In this document: in pieces, positions 35,435-43,060 of the stretch
Position numbering within the stretch: position 1 is the stretch's first letter
Layout of the letters: every line of letters starts with the position of its first letter
Assembly (NCBI RefSeq): GCF_004365355.1
Contig: NZ_SODP01000001.1
Span: 2,879,399 to 2,943,398 of the forward strand
Length of the DNA: 64,000 nt
Direction of reading: 5' to 3'
Source of the DNA: Kribbella pratensis
GTDB taxonomy: Bacteria > Actinomycetota > Actinomycetes > Propionibacteriales > Kribbellaceae
Made by a program: the position numbers and the translations under genes
Notes under the pieces: model-generated
What the model saw: only the letters and a program-made list of their open reading frames with translations
What the model was told of the DNA's origin: nothing
Database searches by the model: none

Positions 35435-36577
35435 ATGGAGGAGTTGTGTGTGCCGCGGAGGTCGGGTCGGTTGGCCGGGCTGGTGGCGTTGGGGCTGGTC
35501 GCGGCGATGGTCGCCGGGACGATCGTCGGACGATGGTCGGATCCGGAGCACCGGAAGTTCTTCGTGCTCGACATCGTGGTCGGGATCCTTTCCGTTGCGG
35601 TAATCCCGCTGCTGATCCGCCGCCCGGTGCACGGCGCGATCGCGCTCGCCGCACTCGCGGTCTTCTCCCCCGCCGCTACGCCGCCGTCGACCGTCGGCAC
35701 GCTGACCGTCGCCCTCCGGCGTCCCTTCCGTACTGCGCTTCTGGTCGCGATCGCCGGCACTGTCGCACACCTGATCCAGGGCCTGTGGCAACCGATCAGC
35801 GGACTCCCGTACCTCTGGTTCGCCGTACTCGACGTCGTCGTCCACGCCGCTCTGCTCGGTTGGGGCCAAGCCGCCCAGGCCCGCCGCCAACTGCTGGAGT
35901 CGCTCCGTGAGCGCGCCGAGCGGGCTGAGGCCGAGCAAGGCCGCCGGGTCGCCGAAGCCCGCACCCTCGAACGCACGAAGATGGCCCGCGAGATGCACGA
36001 CGTACTCGCGCATCGCCTGTCCCTGCTCGCGACGTACGCCGGCGCGCTCGAGTACCGCCCCGACTCGTCTCCCGAGCGCCTCGCGAAGGCGGCCGGCGTG
36101 ATCCGCACCGGCGTACACCAGGCGCTCGACGAACTGCGCGAGGTCATCAACGTCCTCCGGGACGAGGACGTCTACGAGGGCCGGCCGCAGCCCACCTTCG
36201 GAGACGTCCGCGCACTGGTGGACGAGTCGCGCCAGGCAGGTACGACGGTCGCCTACGAGGACCGCGTCACGGATCCCACCTCGTTGCCCCCGGCAACAGG
36301 CCGGACGGCGTACCGGATCGTGCAGGAGGGACTGACCAACGCACGTAAACACGCCGCTGGGCGACCCGTGACGGTCACGGTGGACGGGCGACCGGGCGAC
36401 GGCTTACGGATCGAGCTGACCAACCCGGCCCCGAACGGGATCACGCTGACGCCCGGAAGCGGGACCGGCCTGGTGGGACTGACCGAGCGCGTGCAGCTGG
36501 CCGGCGGGACGCTGGACCATGGGCAGATGCCCGGTGGCGGCTTCCGGCTCGAGGCCTCGCTACCGTGGCCCCCATGA
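35435..36577 (+). CDS. Sensor histidine kinase, HisKA_3 type
   Basis: Membrane kinase of 380 residues with about four or five transmembrane segments in the first 150 residues. A coiled linker (RRQLLESLRERAERAEAEQGRR) leads to KMAREMHDVLAHRLSLLATYAGAL with the phospho-His. The ATPase domain shows YRIVQEGLTNARKHAAG and GTGLVGLTERVQLAGG. ATG 35435 follows TAGTCT (35422-35427) by 7 nt, suggesting a leaderless start; an upstream in-frame reading is rejected. Its stop overlaps the response regulator ATG (ATGA), so they form a cognate pair. The signal is unknown. Confidence 0.9.
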   Translation: MEELCVPRRSGRLAGLVALGLVAAMVAGTIVGRWSDPEHRKFFVLDIVVGILSVAVIPLLIRRPVHGAIALAALAVFSPAATPPSTVGTLTVALRRPFRTALLVAIAGTVAHLIQGLWQPISGLPYLWFAVLDVVVHAALLGWGQAAQARRQLLESLRERAERAEAEQGRRVAEARTLERTKMAREMHDVLAHRLSLLATYAGALEYRPDSSPERLAKAAGVIRTGVHQALDELREVINVLRDEDVYEGRPQPTFGDVRALVDESRQAGTTVAYEDRVTDPTSLPPATGRTAYRIVQEGLTNARKHAAGRPVTVTVDGRPGDGLRIELTNPAPNGITLTPGSGTGLVGLTERVQLAGGTLDHGQMPGGGFRLEASLPWPP

Positions 36578-37239
36578 GCGAAACCGCAGCGACGCCGATC
36601 CGCGTACTCGTCGTGGACGACGACGCGCTGGTCCGGGCCAGCCTGGAGATGATGCTCGACGGGACGAACGGGATCTCGGTGGTAGGTCAGGCCGCCGACG
36701 GTGACGAAGTACCGGCCGCGGTCGACGCGCACTTCCCCGACATCGTGCTGATGGACCTGCGGATGCCGCGGGTGGACGGCATCGTCGCGACGCGGCGGCT
36801 GCGGACGCGGACGAATCCGCCCGAGGTCGTCGTACTCACGACCTTCGACACCGACGAGAACGTGCTGCATGCCCTGCGCGCCGGGGCGAGCGGGTTCCTG
36901 CTCAAGGACACCCCTCCGGCCCAGATCGTCGAGGCCGTACGACGGGTCGCGGCCGGCGATCCGATCTTGTCACCGGCCATCACCCGCCGGCTGATGGACC
37001 GAGCTGCCACGCAGGCCGACGCCCACACGATCGCGCAGAACAAGCTCCAACTGTTGTCACCCCGTGAGTACGACGTGATGCTGGCGGTCGCGCAGGGGAA
37101 GGCGAACGCACAGATCGGCGCCGAGCTGTTCATGAGCCTCGCGACGGTCAAGGCGCACATCTCCCACATCCTCACCAAGCTGGAGCTCGGCAACCGCACC
37201 CAGATCGCCCTCCTCGCCCATGACGCCGGGCTCGCATAA
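36574..37239 (+). CDS. NarL/FixJ-family response regulator, partner of the kinase upstream
   Basis: Two-domain regulator of 221 residues. Receiver: IRVLVVDDDALVRASLEMML (acidic pocket), DIVLMDLRMPRVDG (phospho-Asp), VVVLTTFDTDE (Thr), FLLKDTPP (Lys). Output: LSPREYDVMLAVAQGKANAQIGAELFMSLATVKAHISHILTKLELGNRTQIA, a LuxR-type HTH. It overlaps the kinase gene by 4 bp and is followed after 10 bp by a second regulator gene, so the three form an operon. Confidence 0.93.
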   Translation: MSETAATPIRVLVVDDDALVRASLEMMLDGTNGISVVGQAADGDEVPAAVDAHFPDIVLMDLRMPRVDGIVATRRLRTRTNPPEVVVLTTFDTDENVLHALRAGASGFLLKDTPPAQIVEAVRRVAAGDPILSPAITRRLMDRAATQADAHTIAQNKLQLLSPREYDVMLAVAQGKANAQIGAELFMSLATVKAHISHILTKLELGNRTQIALLAHDAGLA

Positions 37240-37249
37240 GCTCCAGCGC

Positions 37250-37915
37250 ATGATCAGGGTGCTGCTGGCGGATGATCAGGCGTTGGTGCGGGCCGGTTTC
37301 CGGTCGTTGCTGAACGCCGAGGACGACATCACGGTGGTCGGTGAGGTTGCCGACGGCGCCGAGGCGGTCACGGTCGCGCGCGCCGAGAAGCCCGACGTCG
37401 TGCTGATGGACATCCGGATGCCTGGAACAGACGGCCTTGAAGCGACGCGGCAGATCGGCGCCGATCCCGAGCTGACCGACGTACATGTGGTGATTCTGAC
37501 GACGTTCGACCTGGACGAGTACGTGTTCGAGGCGCTGCGGGTCGGGGCGAGCGGGTTCCTGGTGAAGGACACCGAGCCGGTCGAACTGTTGCAGGCCGTC
37601 CGGGTCGTTGCTCGCGGCGATGCGCTCCTCTCCCCCGGTGTCACGCGGCGGCTGGTGGCCGAGTTCGCGTCACGCAGCCGGCAACCACATGCGAGCAAGG
37701 AACTCGACGTTCTGACGGAACGTGAGAAGGAGATCGTGGCGCTTGTCGGCGAGGGCTTGTCGAACGACGAGATCGCAGAGCGGCTCGTACTCAGTCCGGC
37801 GACCGCGAAGACGCACGTCAGCCGCGCGATGATCAAGCTCGGCGTCCGCGACCGCGCGCAACTGGTTGTCGTCGCCTACCAGACCGGGCTGGTCCGTCCC
37901 GGCTGGCTGGGTTGA
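37250..37915 (+). CDS. NarL/FixJ-family response regulator, second in the operon
   Basis: Response regulator of 221 residues, the same length as its upstream neighbour but clearly divergent in sequence. Receiver: IRVLLADDQALVRAGFRSLL, DVVLMDIRMPGTDGLEATRQI, VVILTTFDLDEYVFEALRVGASGFLVKDTEP. Output: LTEREKEIVALVGEGLSNDEIAERLVLSPATAKTHVSRAMIKLGVRDRAQLVV. ATG 37250 is preferred over an in-frame start 30 nt upstream, which lies inside the preceding gene. It has no kinase of its own; it may be phosphorylated by the kinase at 35435, the orphan kinase at 32092, or another. Confidence 0.92.
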   Translation: MIRVLLADDQALVRAGFRSLLNAEDDITVVGEVADGAEAVTVARAEKPDVVLMDIRMPGTDGLEATRQIGADPELTDVHVVILTTFDLDEYVFEALRVGASGFLVKDTEPVELLQAVRVVARGDALLSPGVTRRLVAEFASRSRQPHASKELDVLTEREKEIVALVGEGLSNDEIAERLVLSPATAKTHVSRAMIKLGVRDRAQLVVVAYQTGLVRPGWLG

Positions 37916-37948
37916 CCTTCCAGCTACTCGAACCGCGAGGCTGCTCGC

Positions 37949-38374
37949 ATGATGCACCTCGACGAGATCACCGCCGCCGTCTCATTGGGCCAGGCCGGGG
38001 ATCGTGAAACCGCCCGTCGCCAGCTGAGTGGATTGTGGGACGCAGTCGACGATCCGCAGACCCGATGCGCGATCGCGCACTACCTGGCCGACGTACAGGA
38101 CGAAACCTCCGACGAACTGGAGTGGGACCTCCGAGCGTTGGAGGTGGTCGAGGACACCGCCTGGCTCCCATCCCTGCACCTCAACCTCGCCGACGACTAC
38201 CGCCGCCTGGCGCAGCCACTGCAGGCGGACGAACACCTGCAGCTGGCCCGGAAACACCTCCACCTGCTCCCCACCGACGGCTACGGCGAACTGATCCGAT
38301 CCGCCGTAGACCACGTAGCCGAAGCACTCGCCGCCGGAAACACCGACCGCCTGCCATCCAATCCCAGCAGCTGA
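37949..38374 (+). CDS. Hypothetical helical protein, 141 residues
   Basis: Small soluble all-helical protein with TPR-like periodicity: ITAAVSLGQAGDRETARRQLSGLWDAVDDPQTRCAIAHYLADVQDETSDELEWDLRALEVVE and LHLNLADDYRRLAQPLQADEHLQLARKHLHLL resemble paired helices with Leu/Ala packing positions. It starts MMHLDE, so initiation could be at 37949 or 37952. It begins 33 bp after the second response regulator on the same strand and may be co-transcribed. The sequence reminds me of conserved actinobacterial hypothetical proteins, but I cannot name a function. Confidence 0.68.
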   Translation: MMHLDEITAAVSLGQAGDRETARRQLSGLWDAVDDPQTRCAIAHYLADVQDETSDELEWDLRALEVVEDTAWLPSLHLNLADDYRRLAQPLQADEHLQLARKHLHLLPTDGYGELIRSAVDHVAEALAAGNTDRLPSNPSS

Positions 38375-38385
38375 GGCAGGGCCCG

Positions 38386-38475
38386 TAACGACAGGAGGTG
38401 TCGGTCCGCTCGCGACTGCGCGCCGCCTGAGCTCACCACAAAACACGCCGCATCAGCACACACCTCCTGTCGTTA
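38386..38475. repeat. Long inverted repeat, 16-bp arms and 58-nt loop
   Basis: TAACGACAGGAGGTGT (38386-38401) and its exact complement (38460-38475) enclose 58 nt. It lies between a hypothetical gene and the ABC ATPase gene, both on the plus strand. The left arm contains GGAGGTG, a perfect anti-16S match without a start codon at a useful distance. No T-run follows, so it is not a standard terminator. Confidence 0.85.
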
Positions 38476-38554
38476 GCACTACTCCTGCTGAGGTACGTGC
38501 GGTCACTCCCCCGAGGTGACGCGGCGTGGCGGGGTCGACCGCCACGCTCTTGGC

Positions 38555-39451
38555 ATGGATGCGCTAGTCGAGGTCAGTGGACTGACGAAGAGGTACGGCG
38601 ACACCCTCGCGGTCGATGGTGTCGATCTGACAGTGCTGCCGGGCGAGGTCTACGGATTCCTCGGACCGAACGGCGCAGGGAAGACCACCACGCTCCGGAT
38701 CCTGACCGGGTTGATCGCGCCGACGAGTGGCGATGTACGCGTGCTGGGCGGGAAGCCCGGGCAGGCCGAAGTACTGGGACGGACCGGGTCGATGATCGAG
38801 TCCCCGGCGTTCTACCCGTACCTGTCGGGCTTGGACAATCTGCGGCTGTTGGCCGAGTACGCCGGGGTGGCGCGCCGGCGGATCGACGAAGTACTCGAGC
38901 TTGTCGACCTGGCCGATCGCGCCAAGGATCGGTTCTCGACGTACTCCCTGGGGATGAAGCAGCGGCTCGGGGTCGCGGCCGCGCTGCTGAAGGATCCGGA
39001 GCTGGTGATCCTCGACGAGCCGACCAACGGGCTGGACCCGGCCGGCATGCGCGACATGCGCCGGTTGATCCGCGAGCTCGGCACCGGCGGCCGGACCGTA
39101 CTGCTGTCCAGCCACCTGCTCGGCGAGGTGCAGCAGATCTGCGATCGGGTCGGGATCATCAACTCCGGCCGGATGGTTGCCGAGCACAACGTCAACGAAC
39201 TCCGCGGCGAACAGGAACTGGTGGTCCGCGCCGACCCGAAGGACCAGGCGCAAGCGATCCTGAGCCGCTTCGGCACCGTGCACCAGTACGACGACACGCT
39301 CCGAGTGGCGGTGGATTCGAGCCGGGCCGCCGAGGTGAACAGCGTGCTGGTCGGCGCCGGGATCGCCGTCTCCGAACTGCATATGACCGAGCGAGCGCTC
39401 GAGGACATCTTCTTCGAGCTCACCACCGAGGAGAAGGCCGATGTTGGGTAG
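38555..39451 (+). CDS. ABC transporter ATP-binding protein (exporter type)
   Basis: Nucleotide-binding subunit of 298 residues, DrrA/CcmA-like. Walker A is GPNGAGKTTTLRIL, the signature is STYSLGMKQRLGVAAALL, Walker B is LVILDEPTNGLDP and the switch His is in LLSSHLLGE. A C-terminal accessory domain of about 80 residues (QELVVRADPKDQAQAIL...) is usual for the DrrA group. ATG 38555 begins the conserved domain; the preceding in-frame codons look non-coding. It overlaps the permease gene by 11 bp. The exported substrate is not known. Confidence 0.92.
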   Translation: MDALVEVSGLTKRYGDTLAVDGVDLTVLPGEVYGFLGPNGAGKTTTLRILTGLIAPTSGDVRVLGGKPGQAEVLGRTGSMIESPAFYPYLSGLDNLRLLAEYAGVARRRIDEVLELVDLADRAKDRFSTYSLGMKQRLGVAAALLKDPELVILDEPTNGLDPAGMRDMRRLIRELGTGGRTVLLSSHLLGEVQQICDRVGIINSGRMVAEHNVNELRGEQELVVRADPKDQAQAILSRFGTVHQYDDTLRVAVDSSRAAEVNSVLVGAGIAVSELHMTERALEDIFFELTTEEKADVG

Positions 39452-40286
39452 CTACCGGGCGGAGATGCTCAAACTCCGCAAGCGATCCGCGGTCTGGGTG
39501 CTGTTCGGCGCCGGGTTGGTGCTGAGCCTGATCTTCGGCTACTTGCTGCCCTACCTTGCCTACACCACCGGCGACGACAGTCCGTCGACCGAGGGCGTAC
39601 CGCGCGCCGAGGTACTCCGCGGCATGCTCCCCGAACGCGTCATCGACAACACGATCGGCGGCTATCCGATCTTCGCCGGCGCTCTGGCGCTTGTCCTGGG
39701 CGCGATCGTGATCGGCGGCGAGTACACCTGGGGAACGCTGAAAACCGTCCTCACCCAACGGCCACGCCGCGGCACGATTCTCGGTGCGCAGTTCCTTGCC
39801 CTAGGCACGGTGATCGCCTTCTGGGTCCTCGGGATCTTCGTCGCCTGTGCGTTGTGCAGCGTCGGCATCGCCGCCGCTGAGAGCGGTTCGATGACCTGGC
39901 CCAGCATCGGCGCACTCCTTCAGGGCCTAGCCGGCGGCTGGCTCGTCCTCATGACGTGGTGCCTGGCCGGCGCAGTACTAGCCGTTGCCTTCCGCAACGT
40001 AGCTCTGCCCATCGGCCTAGGCGTCGTCTGGATCCTGGGCATCGAGACGCTCCTGGCCGGGGTCGTCAGCAGTCTCCTACCAGGCCTGAAATGGCTAACC
40101 AACACCCTCCCCGGCACCAACGCCGGCTCGCTGGTCTTCTCCGTCACCACCATGACCCCCTCCGACGCCCCACCCGGAGTCCGCGACGCAGTAGGCGGGC
40201 CCCGAGCCCTACTAACCCTGTTCGCCTACTGCGCCCTCTTCACAGCCCTATCCCTCTGGACCACCCGCAACCGAGACATCACCTGA
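39441..40286 (+). CDS. ABC transporter permease (ABC-2-like)
   Basis: Membrane subunit of 281 residues with six hydrophobic segments. It begins MLGSYRAEMLKLRKRSAVWVLFGAGLVLSLIFGYLLP, a typical ABC-2 opening (RAExLKL before the first segment), with a loop containing GGEYTWGTLKTVLTQRPRRGTILGAQF, the family motif that contacts the ATPase. The remaining segments are Ala/Leu/Val-rich. It overlaps the ATPase gene by 11 bp and completes a two-gene exporter. Convergent with the GH125 gene. Confidence 0.9.
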   Translation: MLGSYRAEMLKLRKRSAVWVLFGAGLVLSLIFGYLLPYLAYTTGDDSPSTEGVPRAEVLRGMLPERVIDNTIGGYPIFAGALALVLGAIVIGGEYTWGTLKTVLTQRPRRGTILGAQFLALGTVIAFWVLGIFVACALCSVGIAAAESGSMTWPSIGALLQGLAGGWLVLMTWCLAGAVLAVAFRNVALPIGLGVVWILGIETLLAGVVSSLLPGLKWLTNTLPGTNAGSLVFSVTTMTPSDAPPGVRDAVGGPRALLTLFAYCALFTALSLWTTRNRDIT

Positions 40287-40384
40287 AACATCGCGCGTGA
40301 GCCGAACGCCAACCTGCACCCAGCGTGCTACGAGGTCTTCCACCGGATGATTCCAACGCGATATCGCGGCCCCGACCCCTTCAG

Positions 40385-40405
40385 CACCCGCCGCCGGAGG
40401 CGGCT
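40385..40405. terminator. Possible bidirectional terminator hairpin
   Basis: CCGCC (40388-40392) and GGCGG (40399-40403) form a GC-rich hairpin with a 6-nt loop between the convergent exporter and GH125 genes. There is no T-run, so this is a weak candidate based on position and structure. Confidence 0.3.
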
Positions 40406-40436
40406 AACAAGACAGGCGCCGCGGAGCGGTGTCCGT

Positions 40437-41708
40437 TTAGCTTTTGATGCCGGCGTGGACCAGGGCTAGTTCGCAGAACATGGCGTTGGCCCAGGAGAAC
40501 CATTCTCGGGTGTACTGCGAGGGGTCGTCGACGTCGAAGCCTTCGTGCATCTGACCGGTGCCGCCGGTTGTGTCGCGCAACAGCTCCAGCAGCCGCTGGC
40601 GTTCCTCAGGCGAGGTGCTCGAGATGCCTTGCACAGCAAGCGCGATGTGCCAGATGTACCGGGGCGGCGTGTGCGGACTACCGATCCCCGCTGCATGCGT
40701 ACCGCTGTAGTAGTACGGGTTCTCCGGGCTCAACAACAGCTTCCGCGTCGCAAGGTACGTCGGATCGTCCGCCGCCGCGTACCCGGTCAGCGGGATCGAC
40801 AGCAGGCTGGGCATGTTCGCGTCGTCCATCAGCAACGCCTCCCCCAAGCCGTCCACCTCGTACGCGTACACCTGCCCATGCACGGGATGATCCACAACCC
40901 CGTGCCGCGCGATGCCGTCGTCGATGTCCGCCTTCAGCGCCTTGGCACGGTCGGCCAGGTCGGAGTCGCGCAGTACTTCGGTCGCGATCTCCTGCAGATA
41001 CCCGAGCACCACCGACGCGAACATGTTGCCCGGAACGTTGAAGCCCAACTCGGTCGCGTCATCGCTCGGCCGGAAGGCGCTCCACGACATCCCGGTCGGC
41101 CGCGTCAGCCGCCCACGTCCCTCGCGCACCAGCGTGTCCGACGGCCGGTCGTCGAGCCGCTGGAACCGGTACGGCGACCTCGCCTCGTGATCCTGCTCCA
41201 CGGTCCACAGCTCGACGATCGCCTCCGCCGCCGCACGGAACCGCTCGTCGATCACGTCCGCCCGGCCGGTGATCCGCCACAGCCGGTAGGCCAGCTCGAG
41301 GGGGAAGCACAGCGAGTCGATCTCGTACTTACGCTCCCACACCCACGGCGACATCTCGGTCTGGTCGGTCACATGACCCCAGCCGTTCGCCTCCTTGTTG
41401 AAGGCATTCGCATACGGATCCAGGACGACGTATTCGAGCTGCCGGTGCAGTACACCGATCAGCGTGTCCTGCAGCCCCGGATCGTCCTTGCACAGCAGCA
41501 GGTACGGGCGCATCTGTGCCGCGGAGTCGCGCAGCCACATCGCCGGGATGTCGCCGGTGAGCACGAACGTCGTCCCGTCCGGCAACTGCTGGGCGACTGC
41601 GGGCAGGTTGCCGGCCATCGAGCGCCGGAACATCTCCGCGATCACCTCGTCGCCGGTGGCCTGCTGAACAGCAGCAACGGCTCGGGCGAGGACCTCGGGG
41701 TCGATCAT
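40437..41708 (-). CDS. Glycoside hydrolase family 125 (exo-alpha-1,6-mannosidase-like)
   Basis: Alpha/alpha-barrel glycosidase of 423 residues. The GH125 signature is visible: FVLTGDIPAMWLRDSAAQMRPYL near residue 50, YANAFNKEANGWGHVTDQTEMSPWVWERKYEIDSLCFPLELAYRLW, GMSWSAFRPSDDATELGFNVPGNMFA and MPSLLSIPLTGY. Members cleave alpha-1,6-mannosides from the non-reducing end. No signal peptide, so it acts inside the cell on imported oligosaccharides. ATG 41708 starts the conserved domain. The TnpB element now lies directly upstream, which separates it from the ROK and GH36-like genes. Confidence 0.88.
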   Translation of the reverse strand: MIDPEVLARAVAAVQQATGDEVIAEMFRRSMAGNLPAVAQQLPDGTTFVLTGDIPAMWLRDSAAQMRPYLLLCKDDPGLQDTLIGVLHRQLEYVVLDPYANAFNKEANGWGHVTDQTEMSPWVWERKYEIDSLCFPLELAYRLWRITGRADVIDERFRAAAEAIVELWTVEQDHEARSPYRFQRLDDRPSDTLVREGRGRLTRPTGMSWSAFRPSDDATELGFNVPGNMFASVVLGYLQEIATEVLRDSDLADRAKALKADIDDGIARHGVVDHPVHGQVYAYEVDGLGEALLMDDANMPSLLSIPLTGYAAADDPTYLATRKLLLSPENPYYYSGTHAAGIGSPHTPPRYIWHIALAVQGISSTSPEERQRLLELLRDTTGGTGQMHEGFDVDDPSQYTREWFSWANAMFCELALVHAGIKS

Positions 41709-41811
41709 TGGATTGGCCGCGGGCGGTCCCGTCGTTCTTGTCGGCAACGAACCGCGACTCCCTCCCTTCGGATATCGGGGACTGTCGGTCCCGGCTGATT
41801 GGATCTACTGC

Positions 41812-43008
41812 ATGTCCCGGTTCCGGCTGTACCCGACTCCCATGCAGCGGGTTGCGTTGCTGGAACAGTGCAAGCATGCCCGGTACGTCTGGAACCTCGC
41901 GCTCGAGCAGTGGTCGATGTGGACGCGCGACAAAGGAAGCACGCCTGGGTACGTCGAGCAAGCACGGCAACTGACCGATGCGCGGGCCGTGTTCGGCTGG
42001 TTGCGGGCGGGGTCGCAAACCGTTCAACAGCAGGCGTTGCGAGACTTCGCCCAGGCTGTCAAGAACTTTCACGAACGTACTCACGCGCGGCCGACGTGGC
42101 GCAAGGCCGGGCTGCACGAGGGGTTTCGCGTTGTCGGACCGCAAGCAAGCCGCCTTGAGCAGACCAGTCGTAAGTGGGCGCGGGTGATGGTGCCGAAGGT
42201 CGGCTGGGTACGACTTCGTGTGTCGCGTGCCATACCCGATGCAAAATCCTACCGCGTCACCCGCGACCGGTCGGGTCGCTGGCACCTCGCCTTCGCGGCG
42301 ATCCCGCCGCCGATCCCTGCACTGGGGACTGGTGAGGTCGTCGGTATAGATCGCGGAGTGATCGTGGCTGCTGCGCTGTCCACAGGCGAACTCCTGGCCT
42401 GCCCTGGGCTGACGGAATCTGAACAGGATCGGCTCGAGCAACTGCAACGCCGTTTGACCCGATGCCGTCGCGGCTCGAAACGACGCCGGCGGACGCAGGC
42501 CGCAATCGCCAAACTGCACGCCCGCGCCAGCGATCGCCGCAAGGACTGGGTTGAGAAGACCAGCACCGGCCTCGCACGACGGTTCGACGTCATCAGGGTC
42601 GAAGACCTGCGCATCACGCAGATGACCAAACGACCCAAACCCCGACCCGACCCCCAACGACTGGGCAATTACGGGCCGAACCGTCGCCGAGCTAAAGCCG
42701 GACTCAACCGCGGCATACTGACCAACGGCTGGGGTGCGCTGGTACGTCGTCTGGAACACAAGGCTGCGGGGCGAGTCGAGAAAGTGAACCCCGCATACAC
42801 ATCGCAGACCTGCAGCAATTGCGGGCACCGCGCACCAGAGAGCCGCAAGAACCAAGCGGTCTTCCAGTGCGTGGCCTGCAGACACCAGGTCAACGCGGAC
42901 GTGAACGCGGCAATTAACATCGCGGCCGGGCGGGCCGTCAGCGTACGCCGAGAGACGCCCAGACGGGTCTCGCCGAAGCGTGAACCTCAACTCGCTACCT
43001 CCGCGTAG
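41812..43008 (+). CDS. tnpB: TnpB, RNA-guided nuclease of an IS200/IS605-type element
   Basis: OMEGA nuclease of 398 residues. The N-terminus RFRLYPTPMQRVALLEQCKHARYVWNLALEQW is the usual TnpB helix-turn-helix start. The split RuvC active site is complete: Asp180 in VVGIDRGV, Glu264 in RVEDLR, Asp363 in NADVNAAINI. A zinc ribbon has CSNC (Cys334, Cys337) and CVAC (Cys353, Cys356). The basic insertion CRRGSKRRRR lies between RuvC parts. All catalytic residues remain, so the protein should be active. ATG 41812 begins the conserved domain; an in-frame extension upstream reads the left end. It is transcribed opposite to the flanking operon. Confidence 0.93.
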   Translation: MSRFRLYPTPMQRVALLEQCKHARYVWNLALEQWSMWTRDKGSTPGYVEQARQLTDARAVFGWLRAGSQTVQQQALRDFAQAVKNFHERTHARPTWRKAGLHEGFRVVGPQASRLEQTSRKWARVMVPKVGWVRLRVSRAIPDAKSYRVTRDRSGRWHLAFAAIPPPIPALGTGEVVGIDRGVIVAAALSTGELLACPGLTESEQDRLEQLQRRLTRCRRGSKRRRRTQAAIAKLHARASDRRKDWVEKTSTGLARRFDVIRVEDLRITQMTKRPKPRPDPQRLGNYGPNRRRAKAGLNRGILTNGWGALVRRLEHKAAGRVEKVNPAYTSQTCSNCGHRAPESRKNQAVFQCVACRHQVNADVNAAINIAAGRAVSVRRETPRRVSPKREPQLATSA

Positions 43009-43053
43009 CAGTTGGAATCCCAGCCCCCCATACGGGGCACGGAGGACGTCAAC
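42900..43053 (+). ncRNA. Probable omega-RNA of the TnpB element
   Basis: TnpB guide RNAs come from the 3' part of tnpB and the right end, and the guide is the flanking DNA immediately after the element. Here the right-end features 43014-43053 supply the scaffold 3' end, so the guide would start at about 43054 and read into the ROK gene's 3' end. The 5' boundary is approximate. This follows from family knowledge plus the conserved end. Confidence 0.45.
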
Positions 43054-43060
43054 AACACAA

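Larger units (their letters stand above)
41760..43053 (+). mobile_element. TnpB-only IS200/IS605 (IS1341-type) element
   Basis: The unit holds a single tnpB and no Y1 transposase, so it is non-autonomous. The left end is uncertain; a hairpin GGGAC-TGTCG-GTCCC at 41778-41792 lies 20 bp before tnpB. The right end shows GGAATCC (43014-43020), a hairpin with stem GCCCC/GGGGC (43023-43038) and GGAGGACGTCAAC (43041-43053), which matches the known layout of IS605-group right ends. The element ends 8 bp from the ROK stop and starts within about 50-100 bp of the GH125 start. Confidence 0.7.

Noticed and set aside
35391..35603. Upstream extension of the histidine kinase or separate small genes near 35372
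   Set aside because: The leading residues are Gly/Trp-rich with no ribosome site, and a leaderless -10 box fits ATG 35435.
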